In this document: piece after piece, positions 1 through 10,914 of the stretch
How positions within the stretch are numbered: the stretch's first letter is position 1
How the letters are laid out: each line of letters opens with the position of its first letter
Assembly (NCBI RefSeq): GCF_031877795.1
Contig: NC_133971.1
Span: forward strand, 85,770,446 to 85,834,445
DNA from: Strix aluco
Lineage: Eukaryota > Chordata > Aves > Strigiformes > Strigidae
Direction of reading: 5' to 3'
DNA length: 64,000 nt
Notes under the pieces: model-generated
What the model saw: only the letters and a program-made list of their open reading frames with translations
Databases searched by the model: none
Told to the model about the DNA's origin: nothing
Made by a program: the position numbers and the translations under genes

Positions 1-3000
1 TGCATGGGAGCTGAGCCATGGCCCCAAGTGGGAAGTGGGCAGCCTTCCCACCAGAGGGGATTTCTGTAGCCTGGCAGGATGGCAGCTTTTCCTATGACTC
101 TTTTTTGGGGGGTTTTATATGTTTGTATTTATATTTAAAGACTGTGCTTTCATTCAGTCTTCCTGGAAGGCTCTACTTCTGGCTCCTTGTGCTTCACAGA
201 GTACCTTTTATGCTGCAAGCTGGCTTTTCTGGAAGATTGCTCTTATTTTTCTACCAAATAAATGATGGCTGGGTTTCATTTCCCTCTCACCTGTTTGCTC
301 CTTTTTGGCTTGCAGGGCTGTGGGGTGCCAGACAGGTCCCATGTCCCCGTGGTCTTGCCTGGGCTGCTTGCTGGGTGCTTTCTTGCAGTGCAATTAATAG
401 TGGCTAAGATGGAGAGTTTGGGAAAAGCGGGGGTGACAGTGTGGCTGCATGTCTTGGCTGTTCTAGGCTTTCTTTTCGTTTTTTATAGTGCGCTGTTGCA
501 GTGTAGTTTGCAAGAAGTTTGTCCCTGGGATTATTTTTTTTTTGGTACAAAATTGCAATGAAATCAGAACAAATTGTTCATTTTATTGGAATTTTACCCT
601 TTTATCTCCCTTGGTTTTGCTGTTGTCAGAGATTCAGACATTATTAAGCCAAATGCCTAGTTTTCTGAAAAAAAAAGAAACTCTCACATACTTTCTTCCC
701 AAGTCTGAGAAGCCCACATGGTAAAAACCACATGTGAGGCTACACAGGCTGGGGAATAGAATACTGTGCAAAATTCATTGCAGACACGTTGCAGATGTTT
801 GAGAGCTGCTCTATCCCAAACTTTTAGTAAAATGAGAAGTCACTAGCCCAAAGACACCATAAGGTGAGACTGCGAGTGGGGACAGACTCTGGGACAGGGC
901 TGGTGGGGAAATGGCATCTCCCCATGGCTTGCAAGCCCCTTCCAGCATGCCGAGAAGGAGCAATTTGAAAGGCTGTACCGCAGCTGCAGTGCTATCTGCT
1001 TGCAGAGACTTCAGACGTGAACTTTAGTCAGTAAAGGTCTATTAAGTCATATAATTGCAATAACAGGATTTGTAAGGCTTAACAGTATCAGCAAAGGCTG
1101 TGTGTTGGCTGGAGTAAAGCTTGTAGCTGAGTGTTTCTATCAAGAACATTTATCTGGCTTGATTGCTTATTAGACATACGTTTAGATCTACTATTTTAAG
1201 GCAGTGTAAAGAAACTGTGAAGTCCAAGATACCGGCCCTGAATACGGGACGGGTGCTGAGCTGGCTCTGTGCTGCCCTCTCCTCCATGTGGGAGTGTGTG
1301 GTCGTCTGCCAGACTGGCTTTTGGACAGGATGCGAGGCAATAAAATATATCCTTTACAACCAAACTCACTTCTTCTGGCTGTTGTGATGGGCTTTGGGGG
1401 GAGCGGGAGGGACTGCATGAGTGTCTGCTCTCCTGCCTGACACACCATCATCCCCCAGGTCCTGGCCTTTGCAGCTCCCCCGGGTGCTGCATCCCTGGGG
1501 TGCAGGGGGTGGGAACTGCTGATATAGGGTATGGGGGCCGTGCAAGTCCCCTCTCCTGCAGCCGTGTTGCCCAGCAAGGTGAAGCCATTCTGTTTGCTCA
1601 TCCATCCCAGCCAAGGGGTCCTGAAATGTCAGCAAACACGGGGGCACAAACCAGTTTTGTATGTGGTGCCTTTTGCTCATGGCAGAGTTTTTCCCTCCAA
1701 CTCCAAACTTCCCTGGACAAGCACTGCTTGCTTGAAGCTGGGGGTCTTTCCTCCCTGCTGCTTGAGGGAAACAGCATTAAATCAAGTTATTAGTGAGGTT
1801 GTGCTCTGGCCTGGGCTTTGCTGGGACCCTGGGAACTGACCTCCATGCATTGGGAGTCAACTGGAGTTCCTGTGGGAGGACTGGAGGCAACCCTGGATTT
1901 GCTGGGGACACACAGCATTCAGCCCTGTGAGGCTGGCCCTGCCTTCTGCAGGACTCCTTCTTGTACTGGGTGCGACGTCAGGAGATTGTGAAATGATTGC
2001 AAAATCCCACTAGAAACAAGGCCCAGACAAATACATCTGCAACCACAACCAGAAAAGCACGAGTAGATGGCAGGAGCAAGCCAGCATGTGAAATGTATCC
2101 TGGTGTCTCTGTGGCTGCAGATGTAAACACTGCATGGGTGTTTTTTTTCCCCTCAAATGCTAGATGGGCATTAGGCTAAAGCAGGTTAAGAAGACATGCC
2201 CATTGGGGTGTTCTAATTTAGCGTAAATTTTATCCTAAAAGCAGGGCTTGTGGAAGACCACTGGAGTTTGTCCTGTGTGCAGGCACAGGTACCTGCTCAG
2301 GAGGGCACACGTGAGCGTGGACACAGATGCATAAATGCAGCTCCGTGTGACTGTGCCTGCACACACACGGGCATTTGCACACCACTTCCAGATTGTGTTT
2401 TTAAGCACATTACTGCAGAATGCTGCTTTTAAGGAAAATAAGGTGTCAGGGTTAATGGGAGTCTTGCTGATGAGACAGGTGGCCACAGTGCAGCCATAGT
2501 GAGATGGCACCAGGGAAACACCTCCGAGGAGATTCCCTGTGAGAGGCTGAAGGGAGAGGCAATGGGCTGGGATCTGGAGTGCACAGCAGGGGCCAGCACC
2601 CCTTCCTCATGGAGGAGTTGAATCCACAGACCCCAGCTGAGACCAGTGATATAAAGAAAATGCTCTACGAAGATGCCGCAGTGAAGCAGCAGAGGAGGAT
2701 TCATGCAGTTGTACCTCTGGGCAGGGCAAATCCACTACTTCACCCTATGTACAAAGACAAGGCAGCATTGATGCAGCGTGTGCTGGGACAGCGGGCATGC
2801 AAGGGCTGTACAAGCCATACTGACATTCTGCAGGGAAGGCAAGAAAGTTACAACCATGTCAAGCAGAGCAGAAAGTTAGGAGAGCTTGGCCACCCTGAAG
2901 CAGAAAGGCTTCGGTGACAGCAGAAAGTAGCGAGGCAAGACAGAAAGCACAGAGTTCAGCCAAGAAAAGGGAAGTCTTGAACCCAGGCCAAATGATTAGC

Positions 3001-6000
3001 TCAAGTTGTTAGCTGGCGCAGACGGCGCTCCAGGCTTGTGCCGTCAGCGGATCGTGCTGGGCAGCAATGCCGGGCTGAGCTCCAGCGAGGCTCACCTGGA
3101 GACGTGTACCAGCTCCGTCCATCCACCCTGCACTGTTCCTGAGAAGCAGGAGCCAGATATGCTGCAGCAGCCCCGCAGGTGCCAAGGGCTGTTTCTGGGG
3201 CTGCGTGGGTGCTAGAGGGGCTGTGGTTTCCAACTGAAGCTTCAAGGTGTTTTTTGGTGCTCTCTCCACCAACGCTGCCATCCTGGGGTCTGCCATGGTC
3301 TTGAGAGCAGAGAGAAGGTGGAAAAGTGGCTGGTGGGTAACAGGGATTCCCACCCTTCCTGCCACAAGGTATTTCCCAGTCCTGGCCATTCCTTGGACCC
3401 CATCCTGGCCTAATGGTCCCCAGCTCAGACCCTCCTCTCAAGCCTTTCTTCACCTACACGTAGTAGCTCCTAATTGCCCCCCTTCCCCCATTCTCCATTT
3501 TGCTGGCTGGAGACCTTTGGCTTTGGGGTGTCCTTGTGCTGCCAGTCCTCTTTCTGTTCCCCAGACACCCAGGTCCCCGTGCCTTCCTCCCATCCTGCTG
3601 GGGATTTCAGACCTGCTTCTGGGCTGAAGCTCTCCTAGGGACAGTGGAAGAGCATCTGCTCTCCTCTGAGGATGTCTTACAGTGGGGCCAAAGTGAGCCA
3701 TGTTCCACAGCTGCACCAGACCAAGAGCCCCGCACCCTCCTCTGGCCAGTGTTGATCTAAAAGCCAACAGAGCAGTGAAAGACAGCAGCCTTCAGGGCTT
3801 TTAGTCCATCCCATGGTGGTTTTAGATCTGTCCACACATGAGTTTGGGTGCAACCTCACTGGGCATGCTTCCTGCCAAGTTACATGGGAGATGGCAAGGA
3901 AATTGCTGATGGGCTGCTTTTTGCACATGTCTTAGAGCTGTTTCCCAGCCATCCTCTCCTGAAACCTCTGGAGAGGTTGCAGAGAGGAGGACAGGCGGTG
4001 TGACGGCAGGGAGCCAGGGCTGGGGGCATCCCACCTGGCCACTGCTATCTCAGTGCCATCACAGCATGTCCAAGGTCATTTGCAGGAAGCACCTGGCTGG
4101 GAAACTGCGCAGCCCAAAGATGATGTTGAGGGACAAGTGTGTTGCAGGGACCCTGGGAGATGGGTGCTCACCTAGGGGGGGGGTCGATCGGGCCCAACTG
4201 AAGGGTCTTGGCTCTGCTTCCTATTGTCTACAGTGACCTCAACATCAATGGCACTGAATGCAACAGGTGTTAGGGACAGATGGGCTCTAACAGAGCAGGA
4301 ATTGGCACCTTCTGTATCCCTCTTAGCCAGATCCTCAGGACTATCTTTGCTCCCTCTGGGCAAAGTCATGGCTTGCTCTTTTTTTTTTCCTTAACTCCAG
4401 TTAAATCAGATTGATGAGGTTCCCTCAACTAGAAGAGATGCTGTGGGGCCCTGAGCCCTGTGGTCTGGTGGAGGTCCCAGTCCCTGTGCTGCACCAGGAC
4501 TGGGACTGCAATGGGACCTGTGCGGGAGGCTCCCTCATGCTGGGAGTTGTAAGGGAAATTGGAACAGCTGCAATGCCTGCCCAGTATTTCCCAATGAGGT
4601 GAATGCAGCCAGACCAGATCCTGCCCCAGGGACTGGCTGTGTCTCGAATTTGCTGAAATTCCCCCTTTGCCACTTCCAGCTCCATAGTTTGGAGGTGGAA
4701 AGCAGAGCACCGCAAGGCAACCTGGTGAGTGTGCTGGAGCCCACGAGCTGGCAGGGAGCAGCTGCCCTGGGGGCTCCTGCAGCTGGCAGGTCTCGGGGAG
4801 GGTGTCAGTGTGGCTGGTGCTCCCCAAGGAGAGCCTGGGGATGGAGGTGATGCTCACACAGCCCATTTACATCTCGACGGGTTGGATTTCCCATGGGGAT
4901 CCCCCTTGTGCATGGTTTCCACTTTAATTAACAACTGCATTATCGAGGCTTCTGTAGGGTTGAGTGCTCAGGGGTGCTTCACTCTGCCTGTGGTGTCCTT
5001 GGGGCTGGAGTTCCAGTGCTCTGAAATTGCTCTGGATGAGGCTTAAGTGGGTCAGCGTGAACAATGCTTTTCCCTCTTGCTAAATTGCACTGGATCCCCT
5101 GACCATTCCCTGCCTGTGTATGCTTCTGAAGAGCCTGCACCCTGAAACATCCTCTATTCCCCATCTGTGCCATCTCTTCTGGTCCCCGAGGCTCAGCCCT
5201 GCAAGGGGGATGGGGTGACCTCCCTGCATACCACAGGGATGCACTTCAGAGATGACCACTCTCTTCTTAGAAATCCCACTGACCCCAGCAGAGGGGGGAA
5301 ACCCGTCACATTCCCCTTTCACAACATGTGTGGAAAGCCCCTTTCCTCACTCTCCAGTGCCCCTCCTGGGGAGCAGAAGTGACTGGAGTAGCTGTGCTTT
5401 CACCCACTTGGCACCCAGACAGCTGCTGGGAGGAAGCAGAGCCTTTCTTTCCTGCCCATATGTTGGCAGGGGCTGCAGGCAGCACGAGGGCAGGGGGTCC
5501 CCTTCAGCCAGAGGCAGTTAAGGGGATTATCCCCAGAAGGATGTATTCCCAACACTGGACACGCTGCTTTCAGTGAGTGGCCAGCCGGGACCCTCCAGCA
5601 GGTGGGAGCTTCCTGTGCCAGAAATGTGTCTTGCTGCAGGGACCAGGACCCAAGCAGTTCCTGGAGGGGGGTCCCACAGGACAGGACCCCCAACACCCCC
5701 CAGCACTCCTTTCCAGCCCGTTGAGCATGCTTTGGTAGCTGTCGAACCCACTGAACATGTGAGGAGGCAAGCATTTGGCGAGGGTCAGGGTTCTGATTTT
5801 GGGGCCCCCTCTTCGCAAGGGGCTTCAAGTTGTCAGTCCAGCCCCAGGGAGGAGATGACTCTGGGTTAGGAGTGACTGTGCCTGGAGGTCTGACCACCAG
5901 CATCAGCAGCCAGGAGCCACTGTCCTCCCTGCTGTGGCATCTCTTTGGCAGTGCTCTGGGGAGATCAAGTGGAGACCAGGTCCCAGAGCCAGCCTGCATC

Positions 6001-7640
6001 CCCAAACCCGCAGGGAGGCTGGGGCTGATGACTGACACTAATCCTCTGACACCTAAATTCCCCTTCCCCAGCCAAGATTTGTCTTCAATAGCTTGTGAAT
6101 GCTAGAAAAAGGTAGGTGCTGACTGAAGTTAAGCTGGCACATCCTGTTTGTGATGCTCATTTTGCCCACCCACCCCTGCCTAATCCCTTCAGCACAGCAC
6201 CAGCTTGCCAGGTCACAGGAGTGGCCGGAGATGATCCTCTCCTGATGAAGGAGACCACCCCATGCACGAGGCTGGTGCCAGTGCCAGTGCCAATGCCAGT
6301 ACAGCGGATGGAACACCTTGGCTGGTGACACAGCTGGAGTCTCCTCTTGCTCCTTACCATGGAGCAGGGAAGGGACAGAGCTTGTTATCTGTTATTGCTG
6401 ATAGGAGAAGAAACACCTACTGAGGTCCCCAGGTCCCAGCCCTGCGTCTTGTCCTGTAGATAATTTTCCCTGTGGAAGGGATGTGGAGTGCTCTCCACTG
6501 AGGTGTGAGGACAGGCTGAAGCTGGAGCAAGTGAGAAAGTAGAGGGATGAAGATCTTGCTCCAGGATTTTTTCAACCCTGTGGGGAACTTTTTTTCCTAC
6601 TATTAGTGGGAATTTCCCTGGGTGCAACTGGTGCTGTTGCCTCTCATCCTGTCTCTGGGCCCCTCCAAGAAGAGCTGGACACTGGCACCTCTCCAAACCC
6701 CTACAAGGCAGCTGATGGCAGCAGTGAGACCCCTTCATCATCCCTTCCCTAGGCTGCACAACCCCACTGCTCTCAGCATCCCACATGCCACATATCAGGG
6801 CTGAAGCAGGCTGGTTAAGGGACATCACTGCAGGTGGCACTGGCATGGTGGTGAGTCACTATACCAAGGAGGAACAGCCCCTCGTCCCTGCATTCCTGTG
6901 AAGGTTTGCAGTGGCAGCACTGGTCTTCACTCCCTGCAGTACTCACACAGCTGGTGAGCTGCTGGCAACCTACTCCCTGCACACAGCCTCCGTGGGGGAT
7001 TTCTGCTCTTGTGCTGAGAAAACCTGTTTCCAGGAAGATCTGTAGCTGCCTTTGGCCATGATCCTATTTGCTGGGACATCTGTAAAGCAGGTTGTCTTTT
7101 GGCATGTGAGATCGTGGCCCTGGAGCGGAGCATGCTGGCTGGGCTCCCCTCCATCCACCAGCTTCAGATATGCCCCCACCCCCAGCCAGGAAGGGCAGGG
7201 TGAGCCAGACAGGCTCCTGTGACCAGAGGTGGGGGGGCTCAGCAGTAGCCAGGCATCACCCCAATACTGGTATATAACCAAAAAATGGGACTGAGGCAAG
7301 TTCTCCCCCCAGTACCTGTGGGTTGAGCCTATGCAATTTCTAATGAGAACAACTGAGAGATGTCTCAGAGGAGAGACTGGGAAATGTACAGGATTAAATC
7401 CTCCACATGCTTGCCCAGGGCTCAGGGGTGCTTTTGCAGGATGAAGGGATGCTGGAGATGCTTTGGCCCTGCCCAGCAGCCCCTGTGGTCCGGGTGCCGG
7501 CAGCAGAGAGGGCAAGAGGTTATTTGACTGGAACTACAGAGCATCTGGCTACAGGGAAAGCAGGCAGGATATTCGGGAAATGCTCAAAGATTAAAATTCA
7601 GCCTGTGGCAAGACTTGTTGTAACTTCCCACCCTTCTTCT
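1..7640. other. Intergenic, no recognised gene
   Basis: No open frame here resembles a known family, and no run of frames with matching splice sites could be assembled. The first kilobase is comparatively AT-rich with short A and T runs; the rest is ordinary avian-like non-coding sequence. A short hexanucleotide-like run (GTGCCA variants) lies near 6271-6300. This is a negative statement from reading only; small non-coding RNAs would be missed. Confidence 0.6.
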
Positions 7641-7646
7641 CCAAAA

Positions 7647-7658
7647 GAAAGTGAAAGC
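7647..7658 (+). promoter_or_regulatory. ISRE/IRF-like element upstream of CCL19
   Basis: The sequence GAAAGTGAAAGC matches the IRF/ISRE core pattern GAAAnnGAAA exactly. It sits about 14 bp upstream of the TATA-like box and about 130 bp upstream of the CCL19 start codon. Mammalian CCL19 is known to respond to interferon-regulatory factors and NF-kB, so the placement is biologically sensible, but binding is inferred from the motif alone. No canonical NF-kB site was seen next to it. Confidence 0.5.
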
Positions 7659-7671
7659 CACAAGCTGGAAG

Positions 7672-7680
7672 GATAAATAG
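7672..7680 (+). promoter_or_regulatory. TATA-like box of CCL19
   Basis: GATAAATAG lies about 110 bp upstream of the CCL19 ATG. It would place transcription start near 7700-7710, giving a 5' leader of roughly 80-90 nt. The motif is a non-consensus TATA variant, so the call rests mainly on position. Confidence 0.45.
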
Positions 7681-7788
7681 GCAGCAGGGAGCACCAGCAG
7701 CAGAGCACAGGGAAGCTGTTCAGGGCTCACCTCTACCACCCGGAGCACCGTCGCCTCCAGCCCATCCTCCGCCAGACTCATCAGCAAA

Positions 7789-7846
7789 ATGCAGCGGCTG
7801 TATCTTCTCTGCCTTAGTCTCCTGGTGCTGGGACGTATCCTGGATG
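7789..7846 (+). CDS. CCL19: CCL19 coding exon 1 (signal peptide)
   Basis: Codes for residues 1-19 plus one base, a hydrophobic leader starting MQRLYLLCLSLLVLG. The donor is GATG|GTAAGA. Confidence 0.93.
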
Positions 7847-10067
7847 GTAAGAGGGAACCTCTCGGACTGCCTTTCTTGCAGAAGGGAGAGGATCCAGTTT
7901 CTTGCTCTCCTTTGCATGTCCATCAGACTTCTAGAGGGACTTATGACTGGGGCTCTGTTGCAGCCCTCCCGCGTACTCTTCTTGTAACCTGTCCCAGAGG
8001 GACCCTGTCCTGCCCAAAGTCCAAGCAGGAGCTTGCAGGGCACTGGGGCTGGAAAGCCGAGCTTGGGAAAGGCCATGGAGCAATCCTGCCTCCCAGTGCC
8101 CTAGACCAGCTTGTGCACACCGGGCTGGGTTCACCTTGGTCCCATTCTCCCCAGCACACCAGGGGAGCATCCCTGGCACTCTTTGGTGTGGGGCAGCCTG
8201 GCGACAAGTGGCAGGGCTGAGAGGGAAGGCATGTGTTAGGGCAGAGCCCATGTTTGAGGGGCTGCTGGTGTGGGACATGGGGTTTGCACAGGTCACAGCT
8301 GTCTGGGTGTGTGACACCAGGCCCTCTGCTCTGCTGTGGGGAGCTGGGAAGATCAGACACTTTGTGGTGTTGCACCACACCTTGCTGCCTGGGGTTACAG
8401 GCATCCCTAGGCACTGCCAGCCTTGATGGGCATTAACAGTGAATACAGCATTTGCTTGCAGGGTGACCAAGGTCCCCTACTCCGCAGTGAAGTGCAGAGA
8501 GCTGTGTCCCCCAGCTGTCACAGGACTGATTGGTATGGGGTGGGCTGGTGATGAGGTAGCTGCAAAACCTATGACTGCTTCATCAAATAAAGCTGAAGTC
8601 ATTCTCAGCCCCTCAAGAATGGGTGTCTGTATTGCAGCGTTCTGAAGCCAGGTAAAGACCCTTGTCCTGCTTTGCTTGGTGCTGGCACTGGCCCTGGGGG
8701 TGCAGGAGGGACACAGGCATGCAGAAGGGTTGCCCTCTGCCATTTCGCTGTGTCTCATCTCCTTTGCTTTGTGTTGGAAGGAGGTAGAGGGCTCCTGGTG
8801 CTGGGGCGTGGGAGCAATAAGGCTCGTGCCTGTGTGTGCAGCCGGGGCGGTGTGTGAGGGCATCTCTGACGGGTGCCATCCTGCCCCTCCTCCGGGGAGG
8901 CTGGGTGAAAGTGCAGCCAACCCAGGGAGAGGATACTCAGCCTGACTGTTGTGTTCCTCCTCCAGTGCATGGTGGGAACAACGTCCTTGACTGCTGCCTG
9001 CGGACAAGCGAGATACCCATCCCGCGGCGGATAGTGCAGGATTACCGGCTCCAGTTGGTGCAGGATGGGTGCGACATCCCGGCTGCCGTGTAAGAGCCCT
9101 GGGGTCGTGATGGCTGAAGGACGAGAGCCAATTGATGGACTCTGCAGGGAGGCAGAGAAGGGTGGTGGAGGGATGTTGAGCTAGGTTTGGGGGCAAGGGG
9201 AGGGTTGTGGAAGAGACCCTGGAGATCAGAGGCTCCATCAGAGCAGGATCTGCTGGGAGGGGGAAAGTGGGGATAAAAGTCAGGGAAGAAAGCCATCTCA
9301 AGGTAGAGGTGGAGGAGGGCAGTAAAGGGAGGCAGTGGGTGAGAGCTTGAGCTGTGCTTGAGTATCCCCTGGATGTCCTACTCACCTCATCCTGTTTTTT
9401 TCCCCATGGACCTGGCAGGTTCATCACCACAAAGGGCAAACGTCTCTGTGCCCCTCTCCAAGCCCCGTGGGTGGTTCGCCTCCAAGAGAAGCTGGATGCC
9501 AGCTCTGCCAGGAAGGTAAGTTGTCCCTGTTCTCAGCTGGGAATAGGGGCAGCCCAGGGGTGGGTTTATCCACCACCAAACAGGCTTTTCGCAGTGTGAC
9601 TGGGCTGCTGGGAAGAGCTGGGACATGCTCTACTGAGGGATGGGTACTTTGTTGCGGTCTCCATCCCTCCTCCTTCCAACTGGGATCAGTCTGGCTCCTT
9701 TGCAGTCCCTTTTCCACCCCAAATAAATGCAGTCTTGGGGCTGTTGCCCACTCAGGGCTACCCCGGGCTGAGCCTGATGGGTGCCACAGCAAATGACACT
9801 GGGAACAAACCCCTACCCACTTCTGCCCTGCAAGCTTGGAGCTTGCAACTTGTACATCTTCACTGGGAGGGCTTGCAATGAATTCAGTTGGTGCTTTTCA
9901 AGCCCTGTCAGGTCCCTGCTTCACTACCATAGTTTGGCCAGGGGAGGGCACCTCTTGGTGACCACCCTGACCTCGAGGAAGGGACTCTGAGGAGGCTCCT
10001 GTCCTGAGGATCACACTCATCAAAGATGTCTTTTTCATTTCCCCAGGCCAAAACGCAGGGCAAGTAA
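7789..10067 (+). CDS. CCL19: C-C motif chemokine 19 (four coding exons, 99 aa)
   Basis: Encodes a secreted homeostatic CC chemokine, known in vertebrates as a CCR7 ligand that guides T cells and dendritic cells to lymphoid tissue. Splicing 7789-7846, 8966-9089, 9419-9515 and 10047-10067 gives 300 nt with GT-AG junctions and an uninterrupted frame. Residues 1-20 or so form a leucine-rich signal peptide; the mature part has the adjacent cysteine pair C29-C30 (in DCCLRTSE), then C55 and C71, which is the four-cysteine CC fold. The stretch RLCAP...PWV followed by a helix ending SSARK is the CCL19 signature; the long basic CCL21-type C-terminal tail is absent. The ATG opens the signal peptide directly after a TATA-like promoter. 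IL11RA lies convergently about 22 kb downstream, as in human 9p13. CCL21 was considered and rejected because of the short tail. Confidence 0.95.
8966..9089 (+). CDS. CCL19: CCL19 coding exon 2 (CC motif, N-loop)
   Basis: Follows the acceptor CCTCCTCCAG and ends at the donor GCCGT|GTAAGA. It carries the CC pair (C29, C30), the N-loop and the third cysteine C55 in DGCDIPAAV. Confidence 0.95.
9419..9515 (+). CDS. CCL19: CCL19 coding exon 3 (beta sheet and C-terminal helix)
   Basis: Acceptor CTGGCAG, donor GGAAG|GTAAGT. Encodes the second and third strands with C71 (RLCAP), the PWV motif and the C-terminal helix. Confidence 0.95.
10047..10067 (+). CDS. CCL19: CCL19 coding exon 4 (tail and stop)
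   Basis: After the acceptor TTTCCCCAG, 21 nt encode A-K-T-Q-G-K and a TAA stop. The same exon continues as an 850-nt 3' UTR to the poly(A) signal. Confidence 0.85.
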   Translation, partial: AKTQGK

Positions 10068-10908
10068 GCTCTGAAGAAGCTTGTGGCCTATCCCAGCACC
10101 CGGAGTGGGGCTGTCTCCCAGCTGTGAATCTGAAGCTAATGGAGCCAACATGCTTTCACCTCTAGCTGACCCTCCTGGGGACTCGTGCCAGTGCGTGGGG
10201 CTGGGCAGAGCCCTGCCTGCTCTCTCTTCTTCCCTCTGTCTCTACTGTGACCCAGCAACCTTTGTCAGGCTGAGCCAGGGGCTACCGGACCAGAGACCCT
10301 GCTGCCTTCACAGCCTGGAAGCTGGTTGATGGACTGTTCTGCAAGATGAGTTTAGAGGGTCTCAGCCTTCCCTTCAGCACAGCAGCTGTGACCTCCAGCA
10401 CTACTCTGATCTTTTTGGTTTCCATCGTCAGCCCCAAGCCTGAGCCCTTCTATATCCCTGGAAAGGGCTGTCAGGATGGGACAGTGTGGGGATGGAGGGG
10501 AGGGATGGAGATGTTCCTCACTGGCCATGCACTGTGCTTCTCCCTCGCTGAGCACAGCCTAGAAGCCTTTGGGCAGAGCATGGCTGGTGCGGTTCCTCTC
10601 TCATGCCCTGACTTCCCTGCATTGTTTCCCCTCCTGGACTTCTTTCACAGGTAGAAATAGAGCCAGTAATGCGGTGGCGGCAGAGCAGGCAGCGATGTTG
10701 CCCTTGGCCCCTGCTCTCCTCAGGGACAGTGCCCCCCTTCTGGGTCCCCCATCCTATCACTGCATTCAAACCCTGTCCTGCCCGGGCAGGGATGTGTGAG
10801 CAGTGTTTGCACCACTCTCAGGTATTTGCTGCTAGATCTGTTCAATGCAACAATTACAGGTGTAAGTTGCTTCTTTTCTCTCTTTTTTATTGTGCTGTGA
10901 TTTTGTTA

Positions 10909-10914
10909 AATAAA
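10909..10914 (+). terminator. CCL19: CCL19 poly(A) signal
   Basis: AATAAA in an A/T-rich context about 840 bp after the CCL19 stop codon, followed by TG-containing sequence. It is the first perfect hexamer on the + strand after the stop codon, so it probably ends the CCL19 mRNA near 10930. Confidence 0.75.

Noticed and set aside
8477-9439. 320-codon - strand frame
   Set aside because: It runs antisense across CCL19 exon 2 and its flanking introns and has no family motifs; a shadow frame.
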